From NCBI RefSeq assembly GCF_030161395.1, contig NZ_BSST01000001.1, forward strand, positions 2,356,001 through 2,420,000: DNA of 64,000 bases, given 5' to 3'. The position numbers and the translations under genes are program-made. Every line of letters starts with the position of its first letter. Within the stretch, counting starts at the first letter, position 1. The stretch comes from Thalassotalea insulae. GTDB taxonomy: Bacteria > Pseudomonadota > Gammaproteobacteria > Enterobacterales > Alteromonadaceae. The notes under the pieces are model-generated. The model was given only the letters and a program-made list of their open reading frames with translations, was not told where the DNA came from and did not search any database. Of this stretch, positions 61,210 through 64,000 are shown in pieces.

Positions 61210-62214
61210 ATGTCAAAACCTGTTGTATTAAGTGGCTGTCAGCCGTCAGGTGAATTAACCATAGGTAATTACTTAGGTGCAATTAAGCAATGGGTAAATA
61301 TGCAAACCAGTCATAATTGTTATTATATGCTGGTCGATCAACATGCCATTACAGTGCGTCCTGAGCCTGAAGCATTGCGTAACGCTACCTTAGATGGTTT
61401 GGCATTATACTTGGCTTGTGGTGTAGATCCTGAGCAAAGCACTATTTTTATTCAGTCACATGTTCCTGAGCATGCGCAATTAAGCTGGGTACTTAATTGT
61501 TATACCCAGATGGGCGAGCTTAATCGTATGACCCAGTACAAGGATAAGTCGAAAAAGTCTGAAGCGAATATGAATTCTGGTTTATTTACTTATCCAGTAT
61601 TAATGGCGGCAGATATTCTTTTGTATCGTGCCAATGAGGTGCCGGTAGGTGATGATCAAAAGCAACATCTTGAACTAGCTCGTGATATAGCGACTCGTTT
61701 TAATAACTTATACGGTGATATTTTTATTGTACCTGAGCCACATATCCCAGAGCACGGTGCTCGTATTATGAGCTTGCAGGATCCACTGAAAAAAATGTCT
61801 AAGTCGGATACTAACCCTGGAAACTTTATCGGTTTATTAGAAGAGCCGAAGAAAATTATCAAGAAGATTAAGCGTGCGGTGACTGATTCTGATGAACAGG
61901 CACGGATTTACTTTGATGTTGCCGAAAAGCCGGGTGTTTCTAATCTTTTATCGTTATTGTCTTGTAGCACAGGGCAATCGGTTGCTGACCTGGTACCTCA
62001 GTATGAAGATAAAATGTATGGTCACTTAAAAGGTGATGTTGCTGACGCTGTGGTTGCTATGCTTGAACCTATTCAGCAGCGTTTCCACCAGTATCGGGAA
62101 GACAGAGCCTTTATGGAACAAGTGATGCGTAGTGGTGCAGAAAAAGCGTCTGAGCGTGCCAGTAAGGTATTAACCTCTGTATATGATGCGGTCGGTTTTA
62201 TTACTAAGCCGTAA
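61210..62214 (+). CDS. trpS: Tryptophanyl-tRNA synthetase
   Basis: The 334-residue class I synthetase has the HIGH-equivalent PSGELTIGNYLGA at the N-terminus, GDDQKQHLELARDIA for tryptophan and ATP binding, and the KMSKS loop (KKMSKS near residue 196). Length is that of the bacterial short TrpRS. It charges tRNA-Trp. A strong terminator follows. Its presence near tryptophan catabolism genes is coincidental to the conserved dam-rpe-trpS order. Confidence 0.97.
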   Translation: MSKPVVLSGCQPSGELTIGNYLGAIKQWVNMQTSHNCYYMLVDQHAITVRPEPEALRNATLDGLALYLACGVDPEQSTIFIQSHVPEHAQLSWVLNCYTQMGELNRMTQYKDKSKKSEANMNSGLFTYPVLMAADILLYRANEVPVGDDQKQHLELARDIATRFNNLYGDIFIVPEPHIPEHGARIMSLQDPLKKMSKSDTNPGNFIGLLEEPKKIIKKIKRAVTDSDEQARIYFDVAEKPGVSNLLSLLSCSTGQSVADLVPQYEDKMYGHLKGDVADAVVAMLEPIQQRFHQYREDRAFMEQVMRSGAEKASERASKVLTSVYDAVGFITKP

Positions 62215-62231
62215 AAATAATGATTAACAAG

Positions 62232-62266
62232 AGGGCGAAACTAGTCACTAGTTTCGCCCTTTTTTA
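62232..62266. terminator. Terminator between trpS and the FHA gene
   Basis: AGGGCGAAACTAGT (62232-62245) pairs with ACTAGTTTCGCCCT (62247-62260), followed by TTTTT. The apex would open to a small loop. It lies between converging stops. Confidence 0.9.
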
Positions 62267-62291
62267 TTACTGCCAGTTCTGAACACACCGG

Positions 62292-63254
62292 CTAGTCTTT
62301 TTCCTGTTTGGCTTTATCTACTTGCTGAAATAGTTTATTAGAATTATTGATAAAGTTGTCAACATCAGTGCTTTTGGCGATGAGCAAATCAGGTATTAGC
62401 AGTGTCGCATCAAATTGTGGCCGAATACTAAATTCTGGTTTTTTACTCAGTTGTACTAAGAAGCTGCCGCCAAATAATAGGCTGGTTAAACAGACTGCAA
62501 CCACTAAACGACGTTTCTTCGTCATATGAAAGCCGATATAAGCATTGAGCCAGAACAGGCAAAAGGCAATAACGATAGGTAGTAACGTGACGACATAAGG
62601 TAAAATTGAAGCACTTGAACTGTTAAAACGCACTAAGGTTTCAATAAAGTCACTGAGCCAAGTCAGGTTATAAAAAATAAAACAAATGCCTAATTGGGTG
62701 AATATTCGGGCATCATGCTTGGTTAAATGAGAAATCAGTGACACTAATGCCGGCCAGACAGCAAACATTAATGTTAGTCCAACCGATGGCACTAATAACT
62801 GGGTAAAGTTTGTTTCTTTTGGGTTACTTAAAAAGAATAACCAGCCGGTTAGCAGAGCGAAAAACATAATATTAACGCCTAGTACTACTGGATGCTTTGC
62901 CAGATTAATTAAATTTTCAAACGGGCTCAGGGTAATACTGGTGGCAACAGGGTGATAAGGAAAAACCACGCGAATTTGGCTTTTTCCTATGGTGATAACA
63001 TCTCCTGAGTGGACAATGTGACCATCCGCTGGCTTTTTCCCATCATCAAGAAAACAACCATTAATGCTGTCCTTATCATTAATCAACCAATTTTCACCAT
63101 CATAGTCGATAGTTAAATGTTCAGCGCAGACGTGGGGATCAGATAATATAATATCGCTGTGATAGCCGCGGCCTATGGTAACGGATTGCTGGGCAAATTT
63201 ATGACGACCAAGGAGTTTATGGCCACGGCTGATTTCTTCAATGATTATTTCCAT
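62292..63254 (-). CDS. FHA-domain membrane protein
   Basis: The 320-residue protein has an N-terminal FHA domain (about residues 1-95) with VTIGRGYHSDIILSDPHV, CAEHLTI, and LINDKDSINGCFLDDGK, the Arg-Ser-His-like and Asn phosphothreonine-binding positions being mostly kept (GR, the H in AEH and N in SINGC). Five or so membrane helices follow (about 120-290) with no other known domain. FHA domains bind phosphothreonine peptides, so a Ser/Thr kinase system or type VI-like control is possible, though none is seen here. It overlaps the upstream protease gene by ten bases, suggesting a functional pair. Confidence 0.8.
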   Translation of the reverse strand: MEIIIEEISRGHKLLGRHKFAQQSVTIGRGYHSDIILSDPHVCAEHLTIDYDGENWLINDKDSINGCFLDDGKKPADGHIVHSGDVITIGKSQIRVVFPYHPVATSITLSPFENLINLAKHPVVLGVNIMFFALLTGWLFFLSNPKETNFTQLLVPSVGLTLMFAVWPALVSLISHLTKHDARIFTQLGICFIFYNLTWLSDFIETLVRFNSSSASILPYVVTLLPIVIAFCLFWLNAYIGFHMTKKRRLVVAVCLTSLLFGGSFLVQLSKKPEFSIRPQFDATLLIPDLLIAKSTDVDNFINNSNKLFQQVDKAKQEKD

Positions 63255-64000
63255 GAGACCGACTCCATAAATTGCTTAGTAAAAGCCTGAGCACTTTTTT
63301 GTGACACACCGGCTAGGGTGAAGTGGCTCAGTAATGCCTGTTCGTTCCTGTCGATAGATATACCTAAATATAAAATGTCATACAGACCGGCAAAATCTTT
63401 ATAGGCGCGGGTGCATAAAATGGCTTTATTATTAATGCGTTGATTGTCAGGCATCACGATATCATGCTGACAGGCGAATTCGGTGACGTCGTCTTTTCCT
63501 GCTTTGTTACCTGGCATTACCCGGGAAATTTGTCGTTGAAATAACTGATAGAATTTAATGTTACTGAGTTGCTTAGCATGCAAATAGCGAAATTCCATTT
63601 CCAATGAACCGGTGAAAAAGTTATGGGTGATGTAGGTATCTTCTTCTAATGAGCAATTAGCTACGGCTAACATCATTAAGGCATCTGTTTTGTCAGCATT
63701 CGATTCGCCCCAGCAGCGGATAAAGGGGACATCTATTGTTGGGATCATTGCTTCCCCCAATTTTTTAAGCTGCCAGTCACTTTGCAATAATCGGGAGATC
63801 AGGTTTTCTTGATAGTCATTAAGTTGCTGATTCATTTGTTGGTCAATGGTTAATGACTGATCGTTCTGATAATTACGGATCAGGTTCACCAGCTTATCAT
63901 GTGGCACTAAAAAACCGATTTGGTTGCCGGATGTGGCAACGTTAATACCAACTACTTCTGTCGCTTTATTGACTACCGGGCCGCCGCTCATGCCAGAGTT
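63245..64000 (-). CDS. Trypsin-like serine protease, 3' part (N-terminus beyond window)
   Basis: The frame is open from the right edge of the window, so the gene starts outside it. The first residues read NSGMSGGPVVN, the nucleophile-serine motif (SGGP) of S1 proteases of the DegP/HtrA-like trypsin fold, followed by VVGINVATSGNQIGFLVPHDKL. A further 200-odd residues follow that do not resemble a PDZ domain and are not recognised. The His and Asp of the triad would lie outside the window. It is probably a periplasmic protease and is translationally coupled to the FHA membrane protein. Confidence 0.75.
   Translation of the reverse strand, partial: NSGMSGGPVVNKATEVVGINVATSGNQIGFLVPHDKLVNLIRNYQNDQSLTIDQQMNQQLNDYQENLISRLLQSDWQLKKLGEAMIPTIDVPFIRCWGESNADKTDALMMLAVANCSLEEDTYITHNFFTGSLEMEFRYLHAKQLSNIKFYQLFQRQISRVMPGNKAGKDDVTEFACQHDIVMPDNQRINNKAILCTRAYKDFAGLYDILYLGISIDRNEQALLSHFTLAGVSQKSAQAFTKQFMESVSWK

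Overview
The window looks like a chromosomal segment of an AT-rich marine gammaproteobacterium of the order Alteromonadales, most likely Colwelliaceae (Colwellia/Thalassotalea type). The grounds are the conserved block mrcA <> pilMNOPQ-aroK-aroB-damX-dam ... rpe-trpS, adjacent ompR-envZ and pckA, several exported chitobiose/GlcNAc enzymes, and a TorF-type porin. The genus is inferred, not proven. No tRNA, rRNA, CRISPR array, insertion sequence or prophage gene was seen.

Layout. (1) 1-2113: a partial exported M28 peptidase (-), an exported glutathione-peroxidase-like protein and an exported MltA/3D-like protein (+). (2) 2123-12752: a surface-glycan locus. A leftward operon encodes two GT4 glycosyltransferases followed by PglC-, PglD-, PglE- and PglF-like enzymes, which form a UDP-N,N'-diacetylbacillosamine route. 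A divergent rightward operon encodes a Wzx-like flippase, a GT4 enzyme and a Wzy-like polymerase. (3) 12745-19872: an AraC regulator (-) divergent from a GlcNAc/chitobiose module (NagX-like, NagP-like MFS, GH20 lipoprotein, ROK kinase), with a NagR-like palindrome between them. (4) 20004-27046: a seven-gene kynurenine/2-aminomuconate operon that takes tryptophan ring carbon to the oxalocrotonate level. (5) 27093-33417: a VOC protein, a cupin, a truncated TMEM175-like peptide, an exported metallo-beta-lactamase-fold lactonase-like protein, a LysR regulator, a second GH20 enzyme and an AFMID-type formamidase, which supplies the kynurenine-pathway step missing from the operon. (6) 33658-41945: an M1 aminopeptidase lipoprotein, a VOC protein, a glycine-zipper lipoprotein, a TlpA-like thioredoxin, a Tat-exported molybdenum hydroxylase (IorAB-like), an unknown exported protein and a LETM1-like protein. 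(7) 42319-48947: ompR-envZ, pckA, mrcA. (8) 49076-57970: pilMNOPQ, aroK, aroB, damX, dam. (9) 57991-62214: a DUF2970 protein, a protein resembling a pentameric ligand-gated ion channel and a TorF-like porin lie between dam and rpe-trpS. (10) 62292-64000: an FHA-domain membrane protein and a truncated trypsin-like protease (-).

The most interesting regulatory observation is a shared 15-bp palindrome, ATTCA-N5-TGAAT. It occurs upstream of the kynurenine operon (19886-19900) and upstream of the LysR gene (28956-28970), in the form of a LysR-type box. This links the orphan-looking regulator, and perhaps the divergent lactonase-like gene, to tryptophan catabolism. The other main leads are the channel-like receptor, the truncated TMEM175-like ORF, and the bacillosamine locus with its own flippase and polymerase.
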